Assembly (NCBI GenBank): GCA_030267565.1
Contig: BRXU01000023.1
Location: 967,001 to 1,031,000, forward strand
Source of the DNA: Pleodorina starrii
Taxonomy: Eukaryota > Chlorophyta > Chlorophyceae > Chlamydomonadales > Volvocaceae
Direction: 5' to 3'
Length of the DNA stretch: 64,000 nt
The notes beneath the pieces are model-generated. The model made no database searches. It saw only the letters and a program-made list of their open reading frames with translations, and was not told the origin of the DNA. Both the position numbers and the translations under genes were made by a program. Below are positions 45,551-55,905 of the stretch, piece by piece. How positions within the stretch are numbered: position 1 is the first letter of the stretch; every line of letters starts with the position of its first letter.

Positions 45551-48118
45551 TCAGCAGCTGTTGTTGTTGTTGTCGTTGCCTAAGCTGAAGCCGTTATTGT
45601 CGCCGCCGCTGGGCAGGTAGGGCTTGAGCGCGTTGGCCAGGTTCCCCAGAGAGCGCGTCTGCACAAACACCGTGCCCGGACCCATGAACTTGTTGACCAG
45701 TCCCTCCCCGGACACGAAGCTGTTGACCAGCGATCTGGAGGCTTGACCGATCTCCCAGTGCATGCCCTGGGTCCAGGCAACGCAGTAGCCGTTGTCTAGA
45801 GCGCGTGCGCGCGTGTGTGTATGTGTGCGTGTGTGTGTGAAGGGGGGAGAGAAGAGGGAGGGGGGCAGGAGGGGGGCGGCAAGCAGAGGTGGGGTGTTAG
45901 CGAGCACGAGAGGGAATGGTGATGGGGCGAGGAGGAGGAGGAGGAGGAGGAGAAGGAGGAGTAAGGAAGAGGAGCCGAAGCGGAGAGGAGGAGGAGGAGG
46001 TGTAGGGAGTGCGTCGCAGGCACACCGACTTGGCTGCTCCGTGAGTGGTATGACAGTAGTACGAGTGTACGACCACTCACCGATCTTTCGGCGCTCCCCG
46101 GGCGCCAGGTCGTATCGGGTGATGGAGCCGTACGAGCAGACCAGCAGGCGGCCGCGGCCCGCCGCCTCCATGACAAAAAAGCCCTCGCCGCCGCAGCAGC
46201 CCTGCGCGTTCGTATGCGCGTTCATATCGTTCGTATCGGCTTGTTGCGTTGCGTTTGCGCTTGTTGCGTTTTGCATTACTTTTATGTCGCGCTTTGTTGC
46301 ATTACATTATATTATATTACAATACATTTCGTTACAATACATTACAAGACATTACATTGTGTCTCCCCGCCCGCCCCCCACCCACCCATCCACCCATATC
46401 CGCACCTGGGCCAGGTTAAGCATCTTGACACCGATCGACACGCTCTCATCGCACGCCAAGAATCCGCCGGGCTGCACCACCCAGCCTGATAGTGGTGTGT
46501 GGTGGTGAGGGGTGGTGAGGGGAAGGATGTGTGTTGTACATGTGTGCGTTGCGAAGTGGTGGGGGCAGCAGCGGGGTGAGGTGCGTGTGTGTGGGGGAGC
46601 GGGTGGAGGGCTTCGAGGAGGGTTCTTAAGAGGTCAGCGCAGACAGGGGCGAAGGAAAAAAGAAGGCGAGGAGTTCAGCGGCCTGGGGTTGCACTCCCGC
46701 GCTTCGTTGCCCCTTGTCCCCCACCTGCCAAAACACGCACACACACTCTCTCACACACTTGTGTTCCGCATGACATTCCTTGGGCGCGGTTCGTTATCCA
46801 TTAAACCCAAACACAGACCCACTCGGGCCTCCTGCTTTGACACTTCCTATCCTATCCCTGCACCCGACCGGCTCCTTGCCTCTCACCCAACCGGCTCGTT
46901 GGCTCTGTGCCCCCCACCTCCCCCGCCCACCCACACCCACACCCACACCCGGGTCGTCGGCCCCCCTCGCCCACACACCCCCACACCCCCCACACACAAC
47001 CGGGTCGTTGCCCTTCCCCCCCCACACGCCCCCCCACCACCACACACACACACCCGGGTCTTCGCCCCCTCCCCCGCCCCCCCCTCCACACCCACATACA
47101 CCCCCACACACCCGGGTCGTTGACCATGTGCAGCATGATGATCTCTCCGGGGACGGGCGGCGCCAACAACACATCGCCGCGGGGGCCGCTACCGGGCATT
47201 AGCCTGGGTGACAGGGAATGCAACGTGCGGGGCCCATGGGAGTGAACAGTGAAGGGCGTAGGGTGTTAGGCAGGAGATGGCGGACAAGATGATAAGCGCG
47301 TGGCGGCCTGGGAGAGGATGGGGGGCAGAGACGAGCAGCGGCGAAGCACCGGTAGTCGGGGCAACGTGCGGTGGCGGAGAGTTTCGGGAGCGGGGGCTGG
47401 GGCTGGGACAGGGTGATGTGGAACGCCTGCAGGATCCTGCGGGCTCCAGGGTTTGGCTGGGGTGGCGTGGTTGGAGTGATGGGTCACCTGGGTCACTGAA
47501 AAGGCTGGCACGCGGGGTGTACCCCCTCGCTTGCACGCGAAGACGCGATTCGTCTGTCGGCCCGGGGCCGATCTGGCACATGCGTGCGCCCTTATATTCT
47601 TGCATCGGCGGAGGGTTAAGGACGGCACCCACAGTGCGGGTCAGGTCTCCCTTCCCAGGCCGGCCCGCAGCGGCCAACCCCGACTCTTCGCCCGGAGATG
47701 TGGACATGTGCGCGCTTACGTGAAGTGACTGAAGAACATAGACCCGCCGGCGCAGCAGCAGCGCAGCAGCGATGAGCCGAAGCCCCCCTCCAGCTGCGTG
47801 TCGAGGTCGACGTTGTCGGACATGGTCACCATGACCCCACCCTGGCTTTTCACGCCATCGCCGCTTGAAACCGAAACCTCTACTGCCGCGAAAGCGCCTT
47901 CAAACTTTAACTTGTATTTGCCGGTTGGATCGAAATTGAGATGTGCTTGCGCCGCGGAGCCTGTGGGCAAGAGGTCGAATGCAACTTATGCAAGCACTTG
48001 AACTGTCTTCATCTTCAGCAACAGGTGAAAGTGCCATATTACCAGGATAATTTATTAGCGGTTGCTGCTCAATCGCATTCGCTTGCGGGTAGGAAGAGCC
48101 GGGTGCAGCAGCGGCCAT
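45551..48118 (-). CDS. AIM24-family (TIGR00266-like) protein (284 aa)
   Basis: Six exons on the - strand keep frame, in coding order: 48118-48043, 47960-47720, 47203-47112, 46485-46406, 46201-46081, 45795-45551. The whole family body is present: KYKLKFEGAFAAVEV, GGVMVTMSDNVDLDTQLEGG, MFFSHFT, DVLLAPPVPGEIIML, WVVQPGGFLACDESV, GGEGFFVMEAAGRGRLLV, SYGSITRYDLAPGE and VSGEGLVNKFMGPGTVFVQTR. These are the repeated beta-strand units of the AIM24/DUF124 (TRAP-like beta-roll) fold. In yeast Aim24 is a mitochondrial inner-membrane protein affecting MICOS; bacterial and plant relatives are uncharacterised. Here the N-terminus is short and neutral, so a cytosolic location is as likely as an organelle. 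An upstream in-frame ATG at 48157 would add 13 residues. The C-terminus ends in an Asn-rich run. Confidence 0.92.
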
Positions 48119-49553
48119 CTTCCGAAACGCAGCTGCGAACCAAAGAGATAATCTCACGCAGAACTTGTGGTTGGATGATCACAGAGTAAAAAGATTACTT
48201 TTAAGCAGCGTGGGGCATAATACGCGAATTATCAATCATACGTACTTGAAGGGAAGTCTGGAGTCCGCAACCATGGGCTCCTTGAGTCCATCGTACATTT
48301 GCGGCGAAGGACATTATAAACACGAATTCATTATGTGAATCTCTATGGGTGCGTATGATGCCTTCCGGAAACGTCTTTGAAGGCGGCGCGAGCGACGATG
48401 CTGCCCAGGGCCAGGCAACTTAATCTTCACACGGCCCCGCGGGGCAAATCACGGAGATGCCTAAACAAGCAGTCTTCCAATTAATAACACACATGAGAAC
48501 GATGCGGCTGTACGCCTCTTGCTAGCTACAGCTTACGAAGTCTTTTCTTAGCCGCGTTCCGCCAACCGTCAATATCTATCGTAATCGTCATCCGAACGGT
48601 CGAGGACGATCGAACCAGGCAAGAGCCACTTACTTCATGTGTACATCTTACATTCCTACTGGGTGGTAGTTTCTGCTGCCGTTGCCGATCTGGTATTGTC
48701 GGGGCTGGCCGTTCTCTGACCCCGACTGCCCGATCCTGCCCGACATCCCCAATGTCTGGCCTTGCGGGCCCCTCATGCTGAGCAGCCCAGTCAGGATGAG
48801 TCATCCATTGAGTCATCTCCTCATGTTTACAATACAATATCCTTCGCTCAGCGGCCGTAGAACCATGACGCGCCGCTGTGTACCGCTGCCGGCAAAGGCT
48901 GGCGAAGCCCTCTCTCTGTCTCCCACCACCACCAAGTCGCACGCTGCTCCTTCGGAGCCACTCCCGCCATCCACCACACTGCAAACCACTATGCCGCGCC
49001 TGTGAATTGGCAGGAATAACAATAGTAACATTACGCAAGTGACGGGTATGAATAGCGTGAATGCACCAATGCGCTTCCTTGCAACTAACCCATAGCTCTG
49101 AAATAACGGAAAAGACCCGACGCACCGTTCATATCCTGCCGTAGATGCTTCTCTCAACGTACGCGACGTGAATGGGCCTGAAGCAACGACCACCGAACAA
49201 CGGCCAACAGGGGCCAACCACCAGCGACCGATACCTAGAAGGTATTGGTGCTTTGCCGGACCGGCCGTACAAACTGGCAGACCTAACGGGCGGACCACTT
49301 TTTCCTGGACTTGGTCCGCCAAGACATCCATCAAAATATTTCAGCGACAGCACCTAATTTATGCTCCCAGAATACCTGCGTATGAAAGCCATTTCGTAGG
49401 GCACCCTTTTTACTTGTGATCAGTACTTCTGCAAGCAAGGCAACACCGAAAGGCTAAGTATATTGGCTAAGAAAGGAACACCTTTGCTTAATATTTTGAC
49501 AGCCTATAATAATAGCTAAAACGCGTTATGTAGCCGCGTTCGTAGAGTCAAAC
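48119..49553. other. Intergenic between divergent genes
   Basis: Contains the divergent promoters of the AIM24-family gene (-) and the recombinase gene (+). Frames on both strands (for example 48526-49125 - and 49168-49419 +) overlap each other and show no motif. The left boundary of any mobile element carrying the recombinase must lie here or within the gene, but no terminal repeat could be identified. Confidence 0.4.
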
Positions 49554-52500
49554 ATGGCGAATAGAGCCATAGAACGCGAATATGATGACGCTTTGGATAA
49601 CGACGATGAAAATATTGTTAACGCGGAAAGGTAAGGGCAGAGGTTTGTGGGCGGGCGGCGCATGCGTGCTCATTATGGCGCCAACCGCGAGGGCTGCCGA
49701 TAATCGCCGACATGCTCATGCGCACATGTATATTACGTATATGTGCTGTCCAATTAACAGGGACGAAAGCTGTGATAGCGGATATGACAGCGACGAACGG
49801 GCTGACCTCGCCCAGCGTCAGGGCGACTCGAGGAGAGATAACACCCGAGCTGCATACGATAAGCAGCTGAGGAAATTCAAAGTAAGGTGGTGATCTTCTG
49901 GCGGGGGTACAGGCGCGAACCACACGCATGACCCGGGGGACAGCGACCAGCATGGACCAGCGTGACATTCGCATTCCTACCCGCTGCATGTCAGGCATAC
50001 CTTTCCAAGAAGAAAGTCACCATCGACAAGACGTTGGTGGGCAGCCGGCTAGCTAAACACGCTGGTCGCTTCATCAACCACCTTACGGTGACTGACAAGA
50101 AAATCGACAAGAAGAGTCGGAAGGTGCGAGGGCTCCAGCGGGCCTTGGGCGTTGGGGATCAAGCTGTGGGAACGCAGAGCTCTGCAAAATCCTTCACTTT
50201 TGATTCGAGGTGCAAGACTGATGCCACTGCCTGTCGGGGCGTTGATCGCAGGTCGGTTGGGCGACGCTGAAGCAGGTCCGGTCATCGCTGGTGGCCTTCG
50301 ACAAAACGCAGCGCTTGCTGGCCGGGAAGGCTGCCAAGGGAGCAATCGCATTGTCTGCAGACGAGACGTTCAATGCAGAGTTCGACGTCGCCAAGAGTCA
50401 AGTGTTGGGGACGAAGGTCGACAGGCAAGTTCCAGATTGACTGTGTGCAAGTAAGCTGTTCGACGCATCTGTCTGCTTACCTCATGGCGCACCGTTGCAG
50501 GGCGAGCGGGGACCCGCAGGCCAACACGGTAAACGACACCTACCAGGTAAACGACACCTACCAGGAGGCGGACTACCTGAAGATGTGCCGGCTGCTGATG
50601 CTGGGCGCCGTTGCGGAGGCCAAGCTGAAGTGGAACAAGCTGAAGCTCGTGCAGGCGCAGTGAGTTTTGCAATGCATGTGCCTCATGGGGTTTCGCGGTT
50701 CGCTCAAGCTAAAGGAGGTTGAATCCCCATCCCATCCTGCGTGCTAAACAGGCTCGTCGTGCTGCTCCTGCACGCGGGCGTGGGTCGTTCAGACGACTCG
50801 CGCATATGGCATATCGCGGACATTGGGCAGCCCCTGTTCCTGCAAGGCGTCGGCCCGTGTTTGGCGGCGTGCATCAACATCGTCCTCAGAGGCGGGAAAG
50901 TCCAGAAGGTGCGCACGGTTGACCCATATGGTAGAATCCCAGTCTCAAGCTGACAGTTCCACTCTGCAGGATGGGCGAAGTGCATACATGGGCTTTATTC
51001 GAGCTGCAAGTGTCATCATCTGCCCGATGCGCGCTCTGGCAGAGACCGTCGTCGTCAGGTTCCGCCTGCTTGGGGAGCCGTTTCCAGACCCCCGCGACAT
51101 GGACGACTGGTAAGGGATTTCGCAGCGGCTGGCCCTCCTTGCTTGAGTTCGTTATGCGCGTGCACACGCTCCACGTGCAGGTTAAGTCGTCCGCTGGTGC
51201 GCTCTGCACGGAGCATGCAGAAGGGAGTGGCTTACAAGAGCCAGTGGGAGGCAATCAAGGCCCTCTTCCAGCACCTGGGCTTCTGCCTCACCAAGGTCTT
51301 GCACGCCATGCGCTCCGGCGGTGCACGCGCCCTCGATGCTCAAGGGTAAGTAATCTAGTTCCTGGGATTTGCAAGCATCTTTCGTTCAACAGTATTCATC
51401 GATGCGTGCAGGGTGGACCTGGACGACATCTGCCGCATGGGGCGGTGGACGCAGGACTCGGTTGTCCGGTCGTACTTGCAGGGCCAGCCCTCTGAGGGGT
51501 TGCTGGCCATCGCTGGGTTCAAGTGCGCAAGCCGTGAGCAGTTGCAGACTGCCTACTGGTCCCCGCGCTTCATGTTCGGCGTCGAGCAGACGGAGATGGC
51601 GGCGCTGAAGGAGGTGGTGTTCCCATTCTTGCCAGATCTCCGTACCAGGGTGGCTGAGGTGGCGCAGCCTGGCAAGAATGCCCCAACTTCGGTTCCCTCC
51701 GTCTTGAAGGCCATGGAGTACCTTGCGGAAGTGGCCGTGCAGGACTCATTTGAGCTTGCGTTCCTGGCGCCTGAGAACCCCATCGTCGTGGTGCTAGCAG
51801 AAAACCCTTGCTGGCAGCGGCTGAAGGCCCGATATTGGGCGGAGTACCCGGTAGGAAACTTTGCTGTAATATCTGTACTGTAGCGCACGTGGTGGACTCT
51901 AAGCCGGCATGGTTCATCGCAGGCCCTCTGCAATACCCGTCCGCTCAGCATCAGTGAGCAGCTGGCTGACATTCAGGCAGGAGTACAGGCCTTCGCCATG
52001 CAGACAGGTAAGATTTTGCAGTGTGCTCAAGGTTGTAAGGTACCTTCTTTCAACGAGTTGTGTTCTTCTCGTTCAGGGTCTGTGCTGGCCCAGCCCAACG
52101 CTGGCATCGGCGGGGCCTTCGTGGCGCCGCCGCCGGGCCTCGTCGCCGCGGCTGGCCCCCAGCCCAACGCTGGCATCGGCGGGGCCTTCGTGGCGCCGCC
52201 GCCGGGCCTCGTCGCCGCGGCTGGCCCCCAGCCCAACGCCGGCAGCGGCGGGGCCTTCGTGACGCCGCCGCCGGGCCTCGTCGCCGCGGCTGGCCCCCAG
52301 CCCAACGCCGGCATCGGCGGGGCCTTCGTGGCGCCGCCGCCGGGCCTCGTCGCCGCGGCTGGCCCCCAGCCCAACGCCGGCAGCGGCGGGGCCTTCGTGA
52401 CGCCGCCGCCGGGCCTCGTCGCCGCGGCTGGCCCCCAGCCCAACGCCGGCAGCGGCGGGGCCTTCGTGACGCCGCCGCCGGGCCTCGTCGCCGCGGCTGG

Positions 52501-55150
52501 CCCCCAGCCCAACGCCGGCAGCGGCGGGGCCTTCGTGACGCCGCCGCCGGGCCTCGTCGCCGCGGCTGGCCCCCAGCCCAACGCCGGCAGCGGCGGGGCC
52601 TTCGTGACGCCGCCGCCGGGCCTCGTCGCCGCGGCTGGCCCCCAGCCCAACTCCGGCAGCGGCGGGGCTTTCGTGACGCCGCCGCCGGGCCTCGTCGCCG
52701 CGGCTGGCCCCCAGCCCAACGCCGGCATCGGCGGGGCCTTCGTGGCGCCGCCGCCGGGCCTCGTCGCCGCGGCTGGCCCCCAGCCCAACTCCGGCAGCGG
52801 CGGGGCCTTCGTGGCGCCGCCGCCGGGCCTCGTCGCCGCGGCTGGCCCCCAGCCCAACTCCGGCAGCGGCGGGGCCTTCGTGACGCCGCCGCCGGGCCTC
52901 GTCGCCGCGGCTGGCCCCCAGCCCAACGCCGGCATCGGCGGGGCCTTCGTGGCGCCGCCGCCGGGCCTCGTCGCCGCGGCTGGCCCCCAGCCCAACGCCG
53001 GCAGCGGCGGGGCCTTCGTGGCGCCGCCGCCGGGCCTCGTCGCCGCGGCTGGCCCCCAGCCCAACGCCGGCATCGGCGGGGCCTTCGTGGCGCCGCCGCC
53101 GGGCCTTTTCGCCGCGGCTGGCCCCCTGCCCAACGCTGGCATCGGCGGGGCCTTCGTGGCGCCGCCGCCGGGCCTCTTCGCCGCGGCGGGGGCTTTGCCG
53201 AACACAAACACCATGGACCCACCGCTCTTTACTAGCATGGGCTACGGCCCCGGCGGCAGTCTGGGAGGCGGCGGCTACGGTCCCGGCGGCATGAGGGGTG
53301 GCGGCTTCGGCCCCGGCGGCATGGTGGGAGGCGGCGGCTACGGTCCCGGCGGCATGATAGGGACCGGCAGCTTTGGTGCTGGCGGCATGTTCGGAGGCGG
53401 CAGCTACGGTACCAGTGGCATGATGAGGGGCGGTGGCTTCGGCCCCGGCGGCATGATAGGGGCCGGCGGCTATGGTCAAGGCCCTGGCTTGGGACTGGGG
53501 CTCAGCGCACACGCAACACCAGCCGACAGCAGTAACCGGGCAGCTGCGGCGGCCCATCCGCCCATCTCAAACATGAACAATACAGGCCGCGGCTCAACCA
53601 TCGCGGGTGGATCAGTCAGCGCCGTTGGGGGTGCATCTGCATCAGGGTCAGGTGCACGCCTGATCCTGCTGGAGAGAATTCAGGACATTTCCACGGCGTA
53701 CCATGATGGCCGGAATGGAGAGCGGCCCTGGCAGTGGATGGAGCAGACGCACGGCACGAAGTGGAGGGCGGGGCTCAAGCGGCGATGGTTTGAGACAATG
53801 GAGATCATTCGCGCCCTGCAGGAGACCTCGCGCATCCGCAAGTGCACCATCCCTGAAGCAACGGACTTCTGGCAGAAGGTGCAGGACAGAAAGGTGTACA
53901 GTCGCGATAAGATGCTGACTTTCATACAGCAGCTTACCAAGACGAAGGGCGCCTTTAAGGACTACGTCAGCCGTGACAGGCGGCCCGACTTCGTTTCTCC
54001 GGAGAAGGCCCCACGGCGGCCGCAGGCCAACAAAAGCGGCGGCGGCGGGGCGGGGGGCGGGTTCGGCACAGCGAGCGGCGGCGGGGGCGGAGGGCCGCGG
54101 AACGCGCTGATCCTCAGCGTGGAACGCGGCGCCCATGCAACGCCGCCGCGCACAGCTGACACTGCGGCGACGACAGCGGCAGCAGCGAGCAACGGTGGCA
54201 GCGGGGCGGGGGGCGGGTTCGGCACAGCGAGCGGCGGCGGGGGCGGAGGGCCGCGGAACGCGCTGATCCTCAGCGTGGAACGCGGCGCCCATGCAACGCC
54301 GCCGCGCACAGCTGACACTGCGGCGACGACAGCGGCAGCAGCGAGCAACGGCGGCGGCGGGGCAGGGGGCGGGTTCGGCACAGCGAGCGGCGGCGGGGGC
54401 GGAGGGCCGCAGAACGCGCTGATCCTCAGCGTGGAACGCGGCGCCCATGCAACGCCGCCGCGCACAGCTGACACTGCGGCGACGACAGCGGCAGCAGCGA
54501 GCAACGGTGGCAGCGGGGCGGGGGGCGGGTTCGGCACAGCGAGCGGCGGCGGGGGCGGAGGGCCGCGGAACGCGCTGATCCTCAGCGTGGAACGCGGCGC
54601 CCATGCAACGCCGCCGCGCACAGCTGACACTGCGGCGACGACAGCGGCAGCAGCGAGCAACGGCGGCGGCGGGGCAGGGGGCGGGTTCGGCACAGCGAGC
54701 GGCGGCGGGGGCGGAGGGCCGCGGAACGCGCTGATCCTCAGCGTGGAACGCGGCGCCCATGCAACGCCGCCGCGCACAGCTGACACTGCGGCGACGACAG
54801 CGGCAGCAGCGAGCATAGGCGGCGGCGGGGCGGGGGGCGGGTTCGGCACAGCGAGCGGCGGCGGGGGCGGGGGTGGCGGCAAAAAGTCCATCTCTGGCAA
54901 AAAGCACGGTCGCAAGGAGCAGGCGGATGATTCGCGTCCAAAGAAGAAGCAGGCCATGCATGGCTACATGCTCTTCTCAAGGGAGATGTGGGCACTGCGG
55001 AGCATTGGGCAGGCGCCTCCAGCCTTGGCCGCGATGGAGAACCCACAGAAGGGCACATCAATCATCGCAGGCATGTGGCGAGCCCTGACTGATGTGAAGC
55101 AGGCGGAGTATCACGAGAGGGCCAGGGCAATTAAGGAGAGCATGGGGTGA
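49554..55150 (+). CDS. Crypton-type tyrosine recombinase with GCR1_C-like and HMG-box domains (1572 aa)
   Basis: Eleven exons keep frame: 49554-49630, 49761-49881, 49995-50123, 50252-50424, 50501-50659, 50752-50908, 50970-51109, 51181-51345, 51412-51850, 51923-52007, 52077-55150. Residues ~55-120 resemble the helical N-terminal DNA-binding part of phage-type integrases (TRAAYDKQLRKF). The core matches the Crypton/Ndc10-like fold: GRSDDSR (R232), the DPRDMDDW region, TKVLHAMRSGGARAL (H360, R363), MGRW (W386) and VVRSYL (Y395, nine residues after W as in XerD-type enzymes). The catalytic set therefore looks intact. Then come sixteen 23-residue Pro/Gly repeats, a Gly-Tyr-Phe-rich stretch, a GCR1_C-like domain near residue 1075 (PWQWMEQTHGTKWRAGLKRRW), 52-residue repeats, and an HMG box from about residue 1505 (HGYMLFSREMW...AGMWRALTDVKQAEYHERA). 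It should bind and recombine DNA. It may be an active transposon gene or a domesticated one. One intron is GC-AG. Confidence 0.85.
52087..53200 (+). repeat. Sixteen tandem 69-bp coding repeats
   Basis: Each unit encodes QPNAGSGGAFVTPPPGLVAA plus AGP, 23 residues. Variation is confined to a few alternatives: A/S after PN, I/S after G, A/T after FV, and LV/LF in the last two units. The DNA copies are nearly identical, which indicates recent expansion or homogenisation. High GC keeps the opposite strand open as well. Confidence 0.95.
54041..54890 (+). repeat. Five tandem 156-bp coding repeats plus a partial sixth
   Basis: Each 52-residue unit has a Gly-rich half and a conserved NALILSVERGAHATPPRTAD segment followed by Thr/Ala. 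Units alternate between GGSG and GGGG starts, suggesting a two-unit duplication. The last unit is cut short and leads into a Lys-rich patch before the HMG box. Confidence 0.93.
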
Positions 55151-55365
55151 GATCTGTTCTGCCTCGAGCTTCAGACTTGCGGCCATAAGCACTAGCGGAG
55201 CGGGAGTTGAACAGACGCGGCGGGGGAGCGCGAGACTGCCACATCTCTGTTGTGTATTGTTGTGGGTTTGCTGGAGGGCATTGCCATGCGCTTTCCTGAA
55301 CGTTCAACCCTTTTACCTAGGAGCATCATGACGTGGGCTCTGATGCGGACGGTATATGAGGCAAA

Positions 55366-55370
55366 TGTAA
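55366..55370 (+). terminator. TGTAA poly(A) signal of the recombinase gene
   Basis: TGTAA lies 216 bases past the stop and just before the 190-bp tandem repeat. Confidence 0.5.
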
Positions 55371-55395
55371 CAACAAAAGGCCGTAATATCATTCC

Positions 55396-55905
55396 AACAG
55401 GTCCATACTATCATTACGCATCGCGAAGGGGCCGGGGCGCATGTATCCGTGCAAAAGCCGCGGAGATATTGAGGGTCAAGTGTCGACCGCGTGCCTGCCC
55501 ATGGGGACACCACGGGGGGCCGGGAGAGACACGTCAACCCCCTTTCCGCCCTCGCCAAGTCTCCATTTCGCAGCCGCACAGTTCCCACAGGTCCAAACCA
55601 TCATTACGCATCGCGAAGGGGCCGGGGCGCATGTATCCGTGCAAAAGCCGCGGAGATATTGAGGGTCAAGTGTCGACCGCGTGCCTGCCCATGGGGACAC
55701 CACGGGGGGCCGGGAGAGACACGTCAACCCCCTTTCCGCCCTCGCCAAGTCTCCATTTCGCAGCCGCACAGTTCCCACAGGTCCATACCATCATTACGCA
55801 TCGCGAAGGGGCCGGGGCGCATGTATCCGTGCAAAAGCCGCGGAGATATTGAGGGTCAAGTGTCGACCGCGTGCCTGCCCATGGGGACACCACGGGGGGC
55901 CAGGG
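55396..55905 (+). repeat. 190-bp tandem repeat, about 2.7 copies
   Basis: Copies start near 55398, 55588 and 55778 at CAGGTCCA and are almost identical over 190 bases. The last is truncated after GGGGGGCC near 55905. Frames that run through them repeat the same peptide and are not supported as genes. Confidence 0.95.

Larger units (their letters stand above)
49554..55905 (+). mobile_element. Putative Crypton element body (ends undefined)
   Basis: Inferred from the intact recombinase gene and the tandem repeats directly after it. Cryptons have no long terminal inverted repeats, so the ends cannot be fixed from one copy. It could equally be a host gene derived from a Crypton. Confidence 0.45.

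Noticed and set aside
52027..53557. Long open frames (390-494 aa) on the - strand and in another + frame over the 69-bp repeats
   Set aside because: A 69-bp GC-rich unit with no stop in several frames keeps them all open. Only the spliced + frame continues the recombinase exons.
53648..54961. 331- and 437-aa - strand frames over the 156-bp repeats
   Set aside because: Mirror of the coding repeats, with no motif and no splice-consistent partners.
55396..55905. CRISPR-like array
   Set aside because: The whole 190-bp unit is repeated without variable spacers, and the window is eukaryotic nuclear DNA.
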